Origin: Bacteroidales bacterium UBA755 | GTDB lineage: Bacteria > Bacteroidota > Bacteroidia > Bacteroidales > UBA932 | Reading direction: 5' to 3' | NCBI GenBank assembly: GCA_002297815.1 | Contig: DBKH01000084.1 | Coordinates: 1 to 6,612 of the forward strand | DNA: 6,612 bases | In this document: positions 5,592 to 6,612 of the stretch, piece by piece | How the letters are laid out: every line of letters begins with the position of its first letter | How positions within the stretch are numbered: the stretch's first letter is position 1 | Made by a program: the position numbers and the translations under genes | The notes under the pieces: model-generated | Told to the model about the DNA's origin: nothing | Seen by the model: the letters and a program-made list of their open reading frames with translations, nothing else | Databases searched by the model: none

Positions 5592-6506
5592 TTACCTCCT
5601 CGCCAACGTGTCTGAATTGATCCTGTGTTTCTTCTCCTCTATAACCTGAAGCAGGTACTGTCCGTACTGGTTCTTGAGCATCGGCTTTGCGAGCTCGCGC
5701 ATCCTTTCCTCGTCAATCCACCCTTTGCGGAACGCGATCGCCTCAAGGCACGCTATCTTGAGCCCCTGCCTTTTCTCGATCACCTCCACAAACGTGGAGG
5801 CTTCAGCCAATGAGTCATGTGTCCCGGTGTCCAGCCAGGCGAACCCGCGGCCCAAGGTCTGGACCTTGAGGCGTTTCCTCTCCAGAAAGACTTGATTGAC
5901 GGTGGTTATCTCATATTCACCACGTGCTGAAGGCCTGATGGTCCTTGCCACCTCAACCACTTCATTTGGGTAGAAATACAGACCTGGAACGGCATAGTTG
6001 CTCTTCGGGTTGGCCGGCTTTTCCTCTATGCTGAGACAGTTGCCCTGCTCGTCGAACTCGGCCACACCGTACCGCTCCGGATCATTTACCCAATAACCGA
6101 ATATTGTCGCCTTGCCATCCTTCTCAGCAGCCTTGACCGCCTCCTTGAGCATCGGTGTGAAGAACCCTCCGTAGAAGATGTTGTCTCCAAGTACCAGACA
6201 GACGGAATCATCCCCAATGAAATCCGCTCCGATGGTGAACGCCTGCGCCAGACCGTCCGGTGACGGCTGCTCCGCATACTCAAAGTGAACCCCATAATCC
6301 GAGCCGTCCCCCAGAAGTCTCTTGAACCCCGGCAAGTCGAACGGAGTGGAGATGATGAGAATATCCCTGATCCCCGCCAGCATAAGCACGCTGATCGGGT
6401 AATAGACCATAGGCTTGTCATATATCGGCATCAACTGCTTACTGATGCCCTTGGTGATAGGGTACAGCCTTGTACCGCTCCCACCGGCCAGCACGATTCC
6501 TTTCAT
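5592..6506 (-). CDS. rfbA: Glucose-1-phosphate thymidylyltransferase
   Basis: This 304-residue enzyme makes dTDP-glucose from dTTP and glucose 1-phosphate, the first step of dTDP-sugar synthesis. The N-terminal signature GGSGTRLYPIT (8-18) with R13, followed by K23 in SKQLMP, forms the nucleotide-binding and catalytic loop. D108 in LVLGDN and D226 in WLDTGTH are the expected metal ligands, and K163 in EEKP contacts the sugar phosphate. YAEQPSPDGLAQA (77-89) and PGLYFY are also typical of RmlA. It is slightly longer than most homologues (about 290) because of a basic C-terminal tail ending LARR, whose codons double as the next gene's ribosome binding site. It is the first gene of the cassette in the window, with an AT-rich leader and no Shine-Dalgarno. 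Identification is secure. Confidence 0.97.
   Translation of the reverse strand: MKGIVLAGGSGTRLYPITKGISKQLMPIYDKPMVYYPISVLMLAGIRDILIISTPFDLPGFKRLLGDGSDYGVHFEYAEQPSPDGLAQAFTIGADFIGDDSVCLVLGDNIFYGGFFTPMLKEAVKAAEKDGKATIFGYWVNDPERYGVAEFDEQGNCLSIEEKPANPKSNYAVPGLYFYPNEVVEVARTIRPSARGEYEITTVNQVFLERKRLKVQTLGRGFAWLDTGTHDSLAEASTFVEVIEKRQGLKIACLEAIAFRKGWIDEERMRELAKPMLKNQYGQYLLQVIEEKKHRINSDTLARR
5595..5600 (-). promoter_or_regulatory. Shine-Dalgarno AGGAGG for rfbB
   Basis: On the coding strand AGGAGG at 5600-5595 precedes the rfbB ATG (5590) by 4 nt. It is formed by the last two arginine codons (AGG AGG) of rfbA, directly before its TAA. Strong Shine-Dalgarno sequences are unusual in Bacteroidota, and none of the other genes here has one. 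It supports the start at 5590 and coupled translation of rfbA and rfbB. Confidence 0.65.
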
Positions 6507-6562
6507 GATAATCTTTATGTTAGTGTGATTAATTATTTGTGACGAGTCTTGCTTATTACAAG
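6507..6562 (-). other. Short AT-rich leader between the IS-like end and rfbA
   Basis: Only 56 nt separate the inverted repeat from the rfbA start. A TAACCTTG sequence on the minus strand, spanning the junction with the repeat, differs at one position from the TAnnTTTG -7 box, but no TTTG is found at the expected distance upstream. No convincing native promoter is seen, so expression may come from the neighbouring element or from genes beyond the window. Confidence 0.3.
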
Positions 6563-6612
6563 GTTAGTGGTCAATTCTTGGACTCGGCTAAAAGTCAGAG
6601 ACATAGCCTCCG
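6563..6612. mobile_element. Probable insertion-sequence end (right boundary of the window)
   Basis: Bases 6563-6583 are the inverted partner (19/21) of bases 2-22. Both repeats have the same tip facing into the window, as expected if an IS copy lies outside each end. The remaining bases 6584-6612 hold no recognisable gene and would be the subterminal part of the element. No transposase is visible, so the family (possibly IS3/IS150-like from the tip sequence) and the orientation remain unproven. Confidence 0.5.

Noticed and set aside
1..6612. CRISPR arrays, tRNA or rRNA genes
   Set aside because: No regularly spaced direct repeats, cloverleaf-like stretches or conserved rRNA segments were seen on either strand.

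Overview
The window looks like a piece of a surface polysaccharide (capsule, O-antigen or exopolysaccharide) locus from a member of the Bacteroidota, probably Bacteroidales. Three things point there: an exact match to the Bacteroides promoter pattern (TTTG, 20-nt spacer, TAAATTTG) at 153-122; mostly AT-rich leaders with little Shine-Dalgarno sequence; and a fragment resembling RhuM-family proteins, which are common in that group. Every gene supported here lies on the minus strand, so the transcription order runs from right to left.

In transcription order the cassette is: rfbA/rmlA (glucose-1-phosphate thymidylyltransferase), rfbB/rmlB (dTDP-glucose 4,6-dehydratase), a DegT/VioA-type PLP sugar aminotransferase, a NeuD/PglD/VioB-type sugar acetyltransferase split into two overlapping frames, an ATP-grasp ligase, and an extended SDR (NAD-dependent epimerase/dehydratase). 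Gaps are 40 nt or less and several junctions overlap, so this is very probably one operon. RmlA and RmlB give dTDP-4-keto-6-deoxyglucose. With no RmlC, RmlD or 3,4-ketoisomerase in the window, the simplest reading is C4 amination followed by N-acetylation to a dTDP-4-acetamido-4,6-dideoxyhexose (Qui4NAc or Fuc4NAc). The ATP-grasp enzyme may add a different acyl or amino-acyl group to this or another sugar; that part is inference.

Two places in the operon look like control points. The acetyltransferase is interrupted at a run of eight G (coding strand, 3048-3041). One more G would join the two halves into a single family-length protein, which is the expected signature of slipped-strand phase variation, although a sequencing error would look the same. 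The ATP-grasp start codon lies inside a perfect 16-bp hairpin, with a competing smaller hairpin and an 8-codon mini-ORF that ends on the start codon.

The left 420 bases hold a 99-codon open frame without a usable start (an unrecognised, probably broken gene) and a promoter followed by only the first ~26 codons of a RhuM-like gene. Both window ends carry a 21-bp near-identical inverted repeat (19/21) that resembles the ends of an insertion sequence. The left copy coincides with the point where the RhuM-like gene stops, and the right copy lies 56 bases upstream of rfbA. The cassette thus appears to be bounded by IS copies, and the window probably ends because of them.
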